Assembly: GCF_002118315.1 (NCBI RefSeq)
Contig: NZ_MTSZ01000001.1
Coordinates: 558,001 to 622,000, forward strand
DNA length: 64,000 nucleotides
Source: Kiloniella majae
Lineage (GTDB): Bacteria > Pseudomonadota > Alphaproteobacteria > Kiloniellales > Kiloniellaceae
Reading direction: 5' to 3'
Below are positions 18,350 through 27,812 of the stretch, in pieces; position 1 is the first letter of the stretch; each line of letters opens with the position of its first letter. The notes beneath the pieces are model-generated. The model ran no database searches and was not told the origin of the DNA. It saw only the letters and a program-made list of their open reading frames with translations. A program made the position numbers and the translations under genes.

Positions 18350-18431
18350 ATAACTCGCTCCCCTTCAGCTGCTGCCCTGCTAATGATCACTAGATTACAG
18401 TTCTCAATACCCTCAACGTCCCTAATAATCC

Positions 18432-20714
18432 TCATAGGGATTTCAGATACTCAACCAGATCCCAGCGATCTTGATCGGAAAATTCGCAAGCACCATATTC
18501 ATGGCCAATATTCTTATTGCCCCTGATTGTGGTATCAAACCTGAAACCATTATAGCCCTCGGTCAAAAAGCCGACCTTTATTGGATCAAATTCACGCGCC
18601 CCAACCATAAAGGAATTCGTCCGGACGGCTGTAGTGGTACAGCCCCGATCATTGCCATATTTGTCCTGAAGCGACTTGGGCAAAAGCAACTCATAAAGGC
18701 TCGGCACAGACCCGTTGTGCAAATATGGCGCCGTGGCCCAAATACCGTTCAATGGCCGAGCACGATAAGATTTCAGGCTGTTATAGGGTTGCGCCGTGTT
18801 ATCTGGAATATACTCACCGGCCTTCAGACTGGCTTTCACAGGGTTATCGAACAGTGTCATGACAAGAGCATAAATCCATTCAACAAAGCGTCTCGGCCAC
18901 CATTTATCCGGATCAGGTGTCGTTACTGTGCCTCTGGTCGCTGCGGTTAATATTTGCGCAACCGGGGCTCTCCCCCGCTCAACAACCTTGCCAATACCAA
19001 CATCCTGATAGGTGTCTTTAAAATTACCAGAATTCCCAAGATAGCTCGAACTGTTCTCTGCCATAGCATTATCGGTTGTTTCAGGGTGATTGATGCCAAC
19101 CATATTACTCACAACTTTTCGATCCCAGTCATCGCGGACAATAACCTCGTGACAGGATTGGCATTTATCAGCATACAGCACCCGTCCCCGGGAAATTTTC
19201 TCCGCATCAAGCCTGATATCACCTTCCGCACACTTTCGTTCGTCGACGGGACTGTCGACAACACCCGTTGGCAAGTAGTATTCGCTCGTTTTTCCGGAAC
19301 GACAGAAAGGCCATCGGGGTGATTCCAACGTTACAAGATGGCTTTCCAGACGCTGGAGATTAAAAAGATCAATGGACGATTTAAAATTGATAACTTTGCC
19401 TTTGGTCGCTTGACCACTGATAAAAGCTGGCAGACTGAACTTGGAAAACTCAGCCCAGAACCCCGTTTGCTCATGCCAGTCCAGGGTCGCAAAAACACCC
19501 GTTACTTCACCCGCATTACGCCCCAACGGACCAATAGCAGCATTACTTGCCAATCCGTTCCACTGAACGTAATCCGCACGCGTTATATCCCACAAAAAGG
19601 GGTAGCTAACGGGTGCATTTGCCGGATTGAAAATTTTATCCCGGACACGTAGCAAATCACGAATACCCAAATTGGGATACCCCGGTTTGTCAGATTGCAG
19701 GTTGACCAGAATTTTCCAGAATTCATCATCGTTCAGGATTGTTTCCCCCCGAACATCAGCTAGAACTTTATCAACCTCGGCATCGGTCAGTACACGCTGT
19801 TGAATACCGTTTCGCTTGACGGTAACCAGTTTAAGCGTCGTTTCTACCTGCTCATGATTAATTGCATGCTGTAAAACACGGTTGAAAATTCGGCCAAAGG
19901 CATCCAGACGTGCATAGCCATATCGTACTCGTTTATTTTCATAAGTACTTCGATTAACAACATTATAGAGCGATCTGACATTGACCCATTTTTCAAGATC
20001 CGCTTCGACTTCTTCTTGGGATGAATAGTCATTATCCATCGCCAATACACGCTCAACAAATCGATCCAGTCTCGGGTTTTCCTGATCCGGATTGCGTTGG
20101 GTTTCCTTTAGTGCCGTTGTCAAAGATGTTAAAAAACCTACCATATCTGCCATGGCTGGGCCGCCATCAATTCGCAAGGCACGCCCTTGATAGTTCACCT
20201 GTCCGGTATGACAGGCTGCGCAGGTATAACCGACATAGTCCCTTCCCTGATAAACGTCCTTAACAAATCCAACGGGCAGAGCATCCGGATTAAAAAGAGT
20301 ATCTTTTTGGGGTAAATACCGAAAGTAATCAACATTCTCATCGCACAGAAACCACGGGCCTGTCTCCCCGTTCCGCGCGCATTCAAAAGGCTGCTCCCCT
20401 TCCGGCTGTTCCAGGGCCAACAAAAAGTCGTAGGGCAAAAGATTAGACCCCTGCGTGGTATTATAAAACCAGAGGCTATCTTGCCGTTTCCATCCCTGAG
20501 CCAGATATTCGGGCGTGGTGTAACTTTCGCCAAGCGTCGCTTGCTTGACAGCAAGAGCTCCCCGGTTTTCATCCCTGTCCAGATTTTGGTATATTTTTGT
20601 CCCGACTATCCCGATAAAAGGAAGTCCGACAATGACAAAAAGAAGCCCGAAAACAAACCACTTCGGTTTTTGAGATATGAACAACGCGATGTAGTACAAC
20701 AGCCGACTTATCAT
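18432..20714 (-). CDS. Membrane-anchored di-haem c-type cytochrome, RoxA/peroxidase-like
   Basis: A 760-residue exported protein with an N-terminal membrane segment (about residues 16-40) and two c-haem sites, CAACH at 165-169 and CQSCH at 518-522. The motif WFYNTTQGSNLLPYDFLLALEQ, the length and the haem spacing resemble the di-haem cytochrome c peroxidase-like group that includes rubber oxygenase RoxA. In RoxA such proteins cleave polyisoprene with O2; other members have unknown substrates, possibly unsaturated lipids. I start at ATG 20712-20714 after a GGGAGAG site. The P450 downstream probably belongs to the same unit. Confidence 0.75.
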   Translation of the reverse strand: MISRLLYYIALFISQKPKWFVFGLLFVIVGLPFIGIVGTKIYQNLDRDENRGALAVKQATLGESYTTPEYLAQGWKRQDSLWFYNTTQGSNLLPYDFLLALEQPEGEQPFECARNGETGPWFLCDENVDYFRYLPQKDTLFNPDALPVGFVKDVYQGRDYVGYTCAACHTGQVNYQGRALRIDGGPAMADMVGFLTSLTTALKETQRNPDQENPRLDRFVERVLAMDNDYSSQEEVEADLEKWVNVRSLYNVVNRSTYENKRVRYGYARLDAFGRIFNRVLQHAINHEQVETTLKLVTVKRNGIQQRVLTDAEVDKVLADVRGETILNDDEFWKILVNLQSDKPGYPNLGIRDLLRVRDKIFNPANAPVSYPFLWDITRADYVQWNGLASNAAIGPLGRNAGEVTGVFATLDWHEQTGFWAEFSKFSLPAFISGQATKGKVINFKSSIDLFNLQRLESHLVTLESPRWPFCRSGKTSEYYLPTGVVDSPVDERKCAEGDIRLDAEKISRGRVLYADKCQSCHEVIVRDDWDRKVVSNMVGINHPETTDNAMAENSSSYLGNSGNFKDTYQDVGIGKVVERGRAPVAQILTAATRGTVTTPDPDKWWPRRFVEWIYALVMTLFDNPVKASLKAGEYIPDNTAQPYNSLKSYRARPLNGIWATAPYLHNGSVPSLYELLLPKSLQDKYGNDRGCTTTAVRTNSFMVGAREFDPIKVGFLTEGYNGFRFDTTIRGNKNIGHEYGACEFSDQDRWDLVEYLKSL

Positions 20715-20932
20715 AATGCTCTCCCGAACCAATAAATTGACTTTTTGGGAATTAATTATACCTATGATAGTTAAAAAAGGAAGCAATAACACTTAAACAG
20801 ATAAAAAGGGTCCAGAATTTAGATACTAAAGCACGGCACACGAACTCATTAACTTAGAGTTTATGTATAATCTTCGGGCCTTTATAAAATTCTACTGCTA
20901 ATTATTCTCTACAAAATAAGCACCAGACAGAA

Positions 20933-21835
20933 TTAATCCCCATCTACACGCCTATTATTCTGCACAACAAGATCCCAAAAAGCCTCCGCAACAGGACCAA
21001 AGGGATGACCTTGGCTACGAGAAATATAGGCTTCGATCTCAACAGGACCGAAATCTGGTGAACTCAGAGCGATTAAATCGCCTGAGGCCAGCTCATCGCC
21101 GATCATATGCCTGGGAACACGCCCCCATCCCAGACCGGACAGAATGATCTGCTTTTTGGTTAGAAAGTCATTCACCCGCCAGGGTACACTGGTTTCCAGA
21201 ACACCGTATTTACGCTCGTCACGGTTACGACTTCGATCTGCCACCACAATCTGTGTCGTCCCGTCCATATCCTCGACGGTAAGTTCAGCTGCATTCTTTG
21301 TCTGATCCGAACAACCTGACACCACCGGGATCAAGCTTACGGGGCAAAGCTTTTCATAGCGGGTCATCTCTATTTTATCGAACAGCTCTCCGCCCGCGAC
21401 CAAAGCAATATCTGCTTCCTTGTCTTCCAGAATTTCCAGCGGCGCATTGAAGTTCTCGACAAACAAAGTCAGACGCGTTGCGGGATATTGATCACGAATA
21501 ATACGCAACGCATCAAGAACGTGCTGAATGTCAAAAACTTCCGAGACAACAATACGCAATTCAGCCTCAATTCCCTGCGCATAGTGCTGGGCCAAATCAC
21601 TCAATCCCTTGGCTTGAGAAAGAACAGTGCGGGCTTTTTGCACCAGAACTTTACCATGATCTGTCAGGGTCGGGCGATAACCGTCACGTTCAAAAATTTC
21701 AACGCGAAGTTCTTCTTCCAGGTTGCGGATTGCAATAGAGATCGCAGATTGGCTTTTATGTAAGGCTTCTGATGCAGCGCGAAAGCCGCCATGATCAACA
21801 ACACTACAAAGTGCCCGTAACTGATCCAGGGTCAT
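20933..21835 (-). CDS. LysR family transcriptional regulator
   Basis: A 300-residue LysR protein starting MTLDQLRALCSVVDHGGFRAASEALHKSQSAISIAIRNLEEEL, a textbook winged helix-turn-helix. The effector domain starts around residue 90. The ATG at 21833-21835 is preferred to the TTG two codons earlier. It is divergent from the cytochrome b561/YceI pair, with an inverted repeat in the 90-base gap, so it likely regulates that pair. Confidence 0.93.
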   Translation of the reverse strand: MTLDQLRALCSVVDHGGFRAASEALHKSQSAISIAIRNLEEELRVEIFERDGYRPTLTDHGKVLVQKARTVLSQAKGLSDLAQHYAQGIEAELRIVVSEVFDIQHVLDALRIIRDQYPATRLTLFVENFNAPLEILEDKEADIALVAGGELFDKIEMTRYEKLCPVSLIPVVSGCSDQTKNAAELTVEDMDGTTQIVVADRSRNRDERKYGVLETSVPWRVNDFLTKKQIILSGLGWGRVPRHMIGDELASGDLIALSSPDFGPVEIEAYISRSQGHPFGPVAEAFWDLVVQNNRRVDGD

Positions 21836-21845
21836 CAACAAACTC

Positions 21846-21894
21846 GATTTAAAAAATATATCAATTCAATCTAATATTTATACTTTTTTAAATC
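21846..21894. promoter_or_regulatory. Inverted repeat between LysR and cytochrome b561 genes
   Basis: GATTTAAAAAA at 21846-21856 is perfectly complementary to TTTTTTAAATC at 21884-21894, 27 bases apart. It lies in the divergent promoter. The AT-rich arms weaken the case, but position fits a LysR recognition plus activation site. Confidence 0.5.
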
Positions 21895-21925
21895 ATGTTT
21901 CATCCGATATTTCAAGTGTAAGACA

Positions 21926-22618
21926 ATGAATGGTTTCAATGCTCAACAACAGAACAATGAAATCACCAAACGCCAAGAGATGGAAGAAATGTTCAACACG
22001 CTTGAAAGTTATGGCTGGGTCGCCCGATTATTACACTGGAGCATAGCCGTGGCCGCAACAGGGCTTTTCGGCTTGGGCCTCTATATGGTTGAGCTAAGCT
22101 ATTACGACCCCGCCTACAAAACTTATCCTGGCCTGCATAAGTCCATTGGCATTTTGGTGGCTATACTCATGGTTTGTCGGTTGATCTGGCGACTGGCTAA
22201 TTTTGTACCCTTGCCGCTTTCAAACTCGACAGCGAAAAAACAAAGGCTGGAACACAGAGCAGCTTCACTGGTTCATTTTCTGCTCTATGCTCTCCCTTTT
22301 GCCCTCTTTCTATCCGGGTATCTAATCTCGACAGCTGATGGTCGCCCAATATTTGTCTTTGATGTCATCAAAGTTCCAGCACTTTTCCCCCCAAGCAAGG
22401 GACTGGAAGATACCGCCGGATTAATTCACGAAATCATCGCATGGTCACTGGCGGGCTTTGTCATCCTGCATGCCCTTGCCGCGTTGAAACACCACTTTAT
22501 CAATAAAGATCGCACCCTAAAACGCATGCTTTGGGAGGCAACAAATCCGTCCCCCCAGGGAACCGCGCTCGGAAGTCACGGTAAATCAGCGACGGTAAAT
22601 CAAATCAAGAAACGTTAA
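21926..22618 (+). CDS. Cytochrome b561 family membrane protein
   Basis: A 230-residue, four-helix di-haem b-type cytochrome. Helix 1 starts near WVARLLHWSIAVAATGLFGLGLY, helix 2 has LHKSIGILVAILMVCRLIWR, helix 3 has LVHFLLYALPFALFLSGYL and helix 4 has IHEIIAWSLAGFVILHALAALKHH; the paired histidines that bind haem are present. In bacteria this family passes electrons from the quinol pool, often to periplasmic partners. An in-frame ATG at residue 19 is an alternative start. It pairs with the YceI gene 82 bases downstream, a common genomic couple. Confidence 0.9.
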   Translation: MNGFNAQQQNNEITKRQEMEEMFNTLESYGWVARLLHWSIAVAATGLFGLGLYMVELSYYDPAYKTYPGLHKSIGILVAILMVCRLIWRLANFVPLPLSNSTAKKQRLEHRAASLVHFLLYALPFALFLSGYLISTADGRPIFVFDVIKVPALFPPSKGLEDTAGLIHEIIAWSLAGFVILHALAALKHHFINKDRTLKRMLWEATNPSPQGTALGSHGKSATVNQIKKR

Positions 22619-22700
22619 ACATGCGCTCGGCCTATTAATCAGGTGCAGTTTTTCTTCACGTCAAACCCTTTATTCAATCATCTAAAACAGGAAAATACTG

Positions 22701-23309
22701 ATGTTTAAATCCAAAATTAAATCTACCCTCATTGCCTCTCTGCTGGCTTTTGGTGTTTCTGGTGGCCTCATCGTAAACGCGACCACGGCACAGGCCGAAA
22801 CTTATCAACTGGATACCCAGGGTGCCCATGCATCAATCCAGTTTAAAATCAGCCACCTTGGTTATTCATGGATCCTGGCACGCTTTAACAAGTTTGATGG
22901 TCAGTTCGAATTTGACGCCAACAAGCCCGAAGCCTCTTCCATTTCCATTACCGTCGACACCGCAAGCCTTGATTCCAATCATGCAGAGCGTGATAAACAC
23001 CTGCGTAGTGCTGATTTTCTGGACGTTTCCAAATTTCCGACAGCCACCTTTGTTAGCACCGGCCTGAAACCCGTGAGCGAGAAAAAAGCCATCCTGAGCG
23101 GTGATCTGACCATCAAAGGCATTACCAAACCAATCACAATGGATGTGAACTGGATTGGCGGCGGTGACGACCCATGGGGCTATGTACGTCAAGGCTTTGA
23201 AGGCTCTGTGGTTATTCCTGTTGGTGATTACGGCATGATGGACATGGGCCCAAGCGCACAGGAAGTCGAAATCCTTGTCTTCTTCGAAGGCGTCCGCCCG
23301 AAGGGCTAA
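22701..23309 (+). CDS. YceI family periplasmic lipid-binding protein
   Basis: A 202-residue protein with a signal peptide (about 32 residues, ending AQAET) and the YceI lipocalin-like domain: DTQGAHASIQFKISHLGYSWILARF, SSISITVDTASLDSN, RDKHLRSADFLDVSKFPTATF and the conserved GDLTIKGITKPITMDV. Family members bind polyisoprenoid lipids in a barrel. Co-location with cytochrome b561 is recurrent in proteobacteria and suggests a quinone- or isoprenoid-linked redox job. A strong terminator follows. Confidence 0.95.
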   Translation: MFKSKIKSTLIASLLAFGVSGGLIVNATTAQAETYQLDTQGAHASIQFKISHLGYSWILARFNKFDGQFEFDANKPEASSISITVDTASLDSNHAERDKHLRSADFLDVSKFPTATFVSTGLKPVSEKKAILSGDLTIKGITKPITMDVNWIGGGDDPWGYVRQGFEGSVVIPVGDYGMMDMGPSAQEVEILVFFEGVRPKG

Positions 23310-23348
23310 AACACTTCGTTGGTACTCAACAAGGTACGCACGAATCAT

Positions 23349-23376
23349 AAAAGAGGAAGCCATCGCTTCCTCTTTT
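23349..23376 (+). terminator. Rho-independent terminator after the YceI gene
   Basis: A 12-bp perfect stem (AAAAGAGGAAGC / GCTTCCTCTTTT) with a 4-base loop CATC, starting 40 bases after the stop. The A-rich left and T-rich right flanks make it potentially active in both directions. Confidence 0.9.
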
Positions 23377-23489
23377 CTATTTTCAGATCAGCTTTTAATT
23401 TTTGAATGAAATCAAAAACCTAAATCAAATTTCAGCGCCTGATTTCATTCCAAAAATTCCGCTATTTATTATCAAAATATGAAAGAAAC

Positions 23490-23540
23490 TTGACAATCTA
23501 AATTGGTCTGACCATTATTTAAACCCAAATGGTCAGACCA
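23490..23540 (+). promoter_or_regulatory. GntR-gene promoter with two FadR-type operators
   Basis: A -35 box TTGACA (23490-23495) and a -10-like CATTAT (23513-23518) are 17 bases apart. TGGTCTGACCA at 23504-23514 lies between them and TGGTCAGACCA at 23530-23540 lies just past the expected transcription start. Both fit the TnGTnnnACnA consensus known for FadR-subfamily GntR repressors. The layout implies tight autorepression of the downstream operon. Confidence 0.85.
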
Positions 23541-23558
23541 ATTTTAATGGAGCGGATT

Positions 23559-24278
23559 TTGTCCCCTAGCGTTACCCCCCATACAGAACAAGATCCCAAA
23601 ATATCGCGGACCCATGACGCCCGGATACTGGATGATCTGGCCCAGCTAATCGCAGACGAGCACATAAAACCGGGGGATAAGCTACCGCCTGAGCGAACAC
23701 TGACAGCCCGCTTAGGTGTTGGCCGCTCGACCATACGCGAAGCTCTCACACGGTGGGAAGCCCTCGGCATGGTCGAGCGGCGTCAAGGCAGCGGTACGTA
23801 CTTGATCACGCCTATTGAACCCACCTCTCCCCATGTTCCTATTGCTCTAAAAGTCGAGGCTGAAAGCCTGATCAGAACCATCGAAGTTCGTAAGGTTCTT
23901 GAGTGCGAAGCAATCGCCCTTGCCGCAGTCAATCGAACCGAAAAACAAATGGACGAAATTCGAAACTGTTGGCAAACCCTGAAAGATGCCCACGAAAAAT
24001 TCGGCCCATCCCATGACGAAGACGTCGAATTCCACAGCGCCATAATGCGGGCCAGTGGCAACCCACTCTTCAATCAGATTGTTAACCAATTACAAGAAGC
24101 AATGCGGGTAGTTTACACCCGAAAACCACTCGGCAATGAACATATCGGGGACACGTCTTTCCCTCTTCATTACGACCTGTTGCTTGCGTTGGAAGCCAAA
24201 GATCCCGACGCAGCGCGCGAGACAATCAAGGATATTATTGAGATCACTGAAAACGAAGTCAGAGAGTTTTTGAAATGA
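23559..24278 (+). CDS. GntR family regulator, FadR subfamily (FCD domain)
   Basis: About 240 residues. The winged helix-turn-helix is near the N-terminus (DKLPPERTLTARLGVGRSTIREALTRWEALGMVERRQGSGTYL); the all-helical FCD ligand domain follows, with metal-ligand type residues in DVEFHSAIMRASGNPLF and HYDLLLALEAKDPDAA. I prefer the TTG at 23559, which has GGAG six bases upstream; the ATGs at 23529 and 23547 lie inside or right after an operator and lack a ribosome site. Its last codons overlap the PLP gene by ATGA. It probably represses the operon that follows. Confidence 0.85.
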   Translation: MSPSVTPHTEQDPKISRTHDARILDDLAQLIADEHIKPGDKLPPERTLTARLGVGRSTIREALTRWEALGMVERRQGSGTYLITPIEPTSPHVPIALKVEAESLIRTIEVRKVLECEAIALAAVNRTEKQMDEIRNCWQTLKDAHEKFGPSHDEDVEFHSAIMRASGNPLFNQIVNQLQEAMRVVYTRKPLGNEHIGDTSFPLHYDLLLALEAKDPDAARETIKDIIEITENEVREFLK

Positions 24279-25534
24279 ACGAGAAAATCAATCAAAACTC
24301 TTTGGCTAAACCCACGGTAAGTGAAAACGATTTACCTGATCACCACGCTTTGGCTGGCAAGCATTCACCTGAAAACTCTGCGGATTTTATGCCTGACACG
24401 TTGTTAGCACATGATCCCGCATGGGCCGATAACGCAATGGTTCCCCCTATCGTCCAAAGCAGCCTTTTTACCTTTAAAAACTACAATGAAATGGTTGCTC
24501 GTTTCAAAGGTGAAAGTGACAGCAATATCTATTCGCGCATATCAAACCCGACCGTCAGGGCGTTTGAAGAGAAAATGGCCCTGATGGAAAAGGGGGACGA
24601 GGCTTTGGCTTTCGCCAGTGGGATGGCCGCAATTTCAGCCGCCGTCCTTGCCCACGTTCAGACTGGCGACCGTATTTTGTGTGTGCGCCATGTTTACCCC
24701 GATGCCTATCGCTTGTTTCAAGGTTTCATGCCCCGTTACGGGGTTCATACCGATTATGTTGACGGCACTGATTTAGCAGCAATCGAGGCCAAGTTGTCAG
24801 GTGCAAAGATCTTGTATCTGGAAAACCCGACAACCATGACCTTTGAAACACAGGATTTGGCCGCAATCGCCAAACTGGCCAAGGCCTATGGCGTCATAAC
24901 GATTATAGATAATTCCTACGCAACCCCGATCAACCAGACGCCCTTGACCCATGGTATTGATATTGTTGTTCATTCCGCATCAAAATATATCTCAGGTCAC
25001 AGCGATACTGTTGCCGGGGTACTGGTCGCCAATTCAAAAATCATAGAACATATTCGTAGTGTGGTCGTGCCCTATATGGGCGGCAAACTCGGCCCCTTTG
25101 AAGCCTGGTTACTTTTGCGAGGCATGCGTACCCTTTCGATCCGCATGGCCAGACATGCGCAAAGTGCCCAGATTTTAATCGATGATCTAAAATCACACCC
25201 CGCGATCACCAAAGTACTAACCGCGAACTATGAACAAAGTGCCAGCCTCAAAGCCACGTCTGGCCTATTTTCCATAGATCTGGACCCACAGATTAATATT
25301 CCTCGTTTTGTCGATAACCTGAAACTGTTTCATCTGGGCGTTAGCTGGGGCGGGCACGAAAGCCTCGTCATCCCCGCAAAGGCATCTTTGGAACAGGCAG
25401 GCACACATACGTCAATGCGAGATTTCGGTATCCCCGAGACCATGGTTCGTTTGAACATTGGTCTCGAGGATGTGCAAGACCTGAAAGCAGATCTTCACTC
25501 TGCTCTCAAACTGGCGGACGAGAGAAAATTGTAA
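24275..25534 (+). CDS. PLP-dependent Cys/Met metabolism enzyme (gamma-lyase/synthase family)
   Basis: A 419-residue fold-type I PLP enzyme of the cystathionine gamma-synthase / methionine gamma-lyase family. Visible: the YSRISNPTVRAFEEKMALMEKG motif, the cofactor loop FASGMAAISA, the aspartate DNSYATP, and the Schiff-base lysine K237 in HSASKYISGHSD. Family members eliminate or exchange gamma-substituents of homoserine derivatives or methionine. An extended N-terminus of about 45 residues precedes the core. It is translationally coupled to the GntR repressor and followed by an ABC importer, so its substrate is probably imported. Confidence 0.9.
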   Translation: MNEKINQNSLAKPTVSENDLPDHHALAGKHSPENSADFMPDTLLAHDPAWADNAMVPPIVQSSLFTFKNYNEMVARFKGESDSNIYSRISNPTVRAFEEKMALMEKGDEALAFASGMAAISAAVLAHVQTGDRILCVRHVYPDAYRLFQGFMPRYGVHTDYVDGTDLAAIEAKLSGAKILYLENPTTMTFETQDLAAIAKLAKAYGVITIIDNSYATPINQTPLTHGIDIVVHSASKYISGHSDTVAGVLVANSKIIEHIRSVVVPYMGGKLGPFEAWLLLRGMRTLSIRMARHAQSAQILIDDLKSHPAITKVLTANYEQSASLKATSGLFSIDLDPQINIPRFVDNLKLFHLGVSWGGHESLVIPAKASLEQAGTHTSMRDFGIPETMVRLNIGLEDVQDLKADLHSALKLADERKL

Positions 25535-25573
25535 GAACCCCGCCACCGTCGCCTTAACAACAGGGAGTCTAAT

Positions 25574-26839
25574 ATGAAAAAAATAATAAATGCAATGGTT
25601 CTGGGCGTTACCGTGTTATCTGGTTCGGCCTATGCTGATACCACCTTGAACCTTGTCGAAGTTATCACAAGTCCAAAACGGACAGAGCTTCTCAAACAAC
25701 AGGTTGCGGCCTTTGAAGCTGCGAACCCCGGCACAACAGTTGAAATAACGTCTCTTCCTTGGGGGCAAGCCTTTGAAAAGCTGGCAACGATGGTCAGTTC
25801 TGGTCAGGCACCAGATGTTGTTGAAATGCCCGATAAATGGATGGGTGTTTATGGCAACGCCAATCAATTGGAAAACTTGGAAAGTTATTACAAAGACTGG
25901 GATCACGCCGCGACATTATCAGACAAAGCACAAAACATGGGGCGTCTTGTTGGTGGTGATCTTTATCAGATCCCTTATGGTTTTTACCTGCGCGCGATGT
26001 TCTACAACAAAACACTTTTTAAACAAGCTGGCATAGAACAGACACCTCATACAATTGAAGAATTCAAAGAAGCAGCCCGTAAAGTATCCGAGCTTGATGG
26101 CAAATACGGCTATTGCTTGCGGGGCAGCAAAGGCGGCCACGGCGGCTGGTTGATGTTCTCTTCCATTATGAACGGTTCTGCAGATTTCTTTGACAGCAAC
26201 GGAAAAAGCACCATCGACAGCGAAGGCTCTAAACAAGGTCTTTCCCTGCTAGTTGATATCTATAAAAACGGCTGGGCCCCGAAAGACAGTGTGAACTGGG
26301 GTTTCAATGAAATTGTCGCAGGTTTCTATTCCAACACCTGTGCCATGCTTGATCAGGATCCCGATGCTCTTATTGCCATCGCGGATAAAATGTCCTCGGA
26401 GGAATTTGGCGTTATCCCAATGCCTGTTGGTCCCAGTGGCAAGTCCTACCCCGTTATCGGTTTTGCTGGCTGGTCCATGTTCTCTAGCTCGGAAAACAAG
26501 GATCAATCCTGGAAGCTTATTTCCCATCTGACCAAGCCGGAAAGCAATGTTGACTGGGCACAGTTTGTCGGCGTCATTCCTGTGCACAAAGGGGCCGAGC
26601 AAGATCAGCACTTTTCAAGCGAACAGTTTGCCGGTTGGTTTGAAGAGCTGAACAAACCTGAATATGAACCACTGGTCTTCCCCCATCATCTGAAACAGTT
26701 TGGTTACTTTGCTGACGTCAAACTGATCGAAGGCGGTCAGGAACTGTTGCTCGGCACCCGCTCTGTCGACGAAGTCGCCGCAGAATGGAGTGAATACCTG
26801 ACTGAAGCACAGACTGAATGGTTGGAAAACAAGAAATAA
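25574..26839 (+). CDS. ABC transporter substrate-binding protein, family 1 (sugar type)
   Basis: A 421-residue periplasmic binding protein with a signal peptide (residues 1-21, ending SAYAD). The mature part has the family-1 signatures TLNLVEVITSPKRTELLKQQVAAFEAANPGTTVEI, DVVEMPDKWM and YGFYLRAMFYNKTLFKQAGI. It belongs to the group that usually binds sugars, oligosaccharides or glycerol-3-phosphate. It lies 39 bases after the PLP enzyme. The start of the next gene overlaps its stop (TAATG). The unusual neighbour makes a non-sugar ligand possible. Confidence 0.93.
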   Translation: MKKIINAMVLGVTVLSGSAYADTTLNLVEVITSPKRTELLKQQVAAFEAANPGTTVEITSLPWGQAFEKLATMVSSGQAPDVVEMPDKWMGVYGNANQLENLESYYKDWDHAATLSDKAQNMGRLVGGDLYQIPYGFYLRAMFYNKTLFKQAGIEQTPHTIEEFKEAARKVSELDGKYGYCLRGSKGGHGGWLMFSSIMNGSADFFDSNGKSTIDSEGSKQGLSLLVDIYKNGWAPKDSVNWGFNEIVAGFYSNTCAMLDQDPDALIAIADKMSSEEFGVIPMPVGPSGKSYPVIGFAGWSMFSSSENKDQSWKLISHLTKPESNVDWAQFVGVIPVHKGAEQDQHFSSEQFAGWFEELNKPEYEPLVFPHHLKQFGYFADVKLIEGGQELLLGTRSVDEVAAEWSEYLTEAQTEWLENKK

Positions 26840-27801
26840 TGTCCAGCTCCGCTTCTACATCAGGCCCGGTGATCTCATCGGGCCTGACACCCCCACCAAC
26901 TACGCATAGAAAAAGATCCTTCAAACGTCTGGCGGAGCCCTATTTCTATCTTAGTCCAGCCCTTATGCTCTTGGCGCTGGTGATGATCCTGCCGCTTGTG
27001 GTTGGTCTTTCCTATGCCTATCAAAATATCGAACTGCTGAATCCCTTTGATCGCGGCTGGGTTGGCTTCAAACACTTCATCGCGCTGGAAAGTGATCGCG
27101 TTTTCTGGTTAGCGTTGAAAAATACCTTTGTCTGGACTTTCGGATCACTTGGGTTGCAATTCATTTTTGGCCTTGGTCTGGCACTGTTACTTAATCAGGC
27201 ATTCTATGGACGCAAGTTGATCCAGGCACTGGTACTTCTGCCATGGGCGGTACCAACGTTCCTTTCCGGTTTGAACTGGGCATGGCTGTTCAACCCGGTT
27301 ATCAGCCCAATCCCACATTGGCTGGCCGCTCTCGGCATTCTGAACGAACCCTATAACATTCTTGCCGATCCTGAATTGGCAATCATCGGACCTATCGTTG
27401 CAAACGTCTGGTTTGGTATTCCCTTTTTTGCCATTACCCTTATGGCGGGGCTTCAATCTATCCCAAAAGACCTGTACGAGGCCGCCGTCATTGATGGCGC
27501 AACGCTGTGGCAGCAATTCACACGTATAACCCTGCCCCTGCTTGCCCCCATTATTGCCATTACCCTTTTGCTCAGGACCGTATGGATTGCCAATTTTGCC
27601 GATCTTATTGTGGTCATGACAAATGGCGGCCCCGCAAATTCCAGCCAGACCATAGCCTCTTATATTTTCTCAACAGCCTACAAGAAACTGGATTTTGGCT
27701 ATGCCTCTGCTGTTGCAACGGTATTGCTTTTACTGCTGATCATCTATGCCGCACTTCTGTTTGGTATGCGGAAAAAGCTTCTGGAAAATTCAGGTAACTA
27801 G
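26839..27801 (+). CDS. ABC transporter permease, sugar type (first)
   Basis: About 320 residues with six predicted helices. The EAA loop that docks to the ATPase is clear: IPKDLYEAAVIDGATLWQQFTRITLPLLAP. The start at ATG 26839 shares one base with the stop of the binding-protein gene; a longer in-frame start at 26818 would overlap that gene. It follows the MalF/UgpA-type order (binding protein, permease, permease, ATPase). Confidence 0.93.
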   Translation: MSSSASTSGPVISSGLTPPPTTHRKRSFKRLAEPYFYLSPALMLLALVMILPLVVGLSYAYQNIELLNPFDRGWVGFKHFIALESDRVFWLALKNTFVWTFGSLGLQFIFGLGLALLLNQAFYGRKLIQALVLLPWAVPTFLSGLNWAWLFNPVISPIPHWLAALGILNEPYNILADPELAIIGPIVANVWFGIPFFAITLMAGLQSIPKDLYEAAVIDGATLWQQFTRITLPLLAPIIAITLLLRTVWIANFADLIVVMTNGGPANSSQTIASYIFSTAYKKLDFGYASAVATVLLLLLIIYAALLFGMRKKLLENSGN

Positions 27802-27812
27802 GAACCGGGTAC

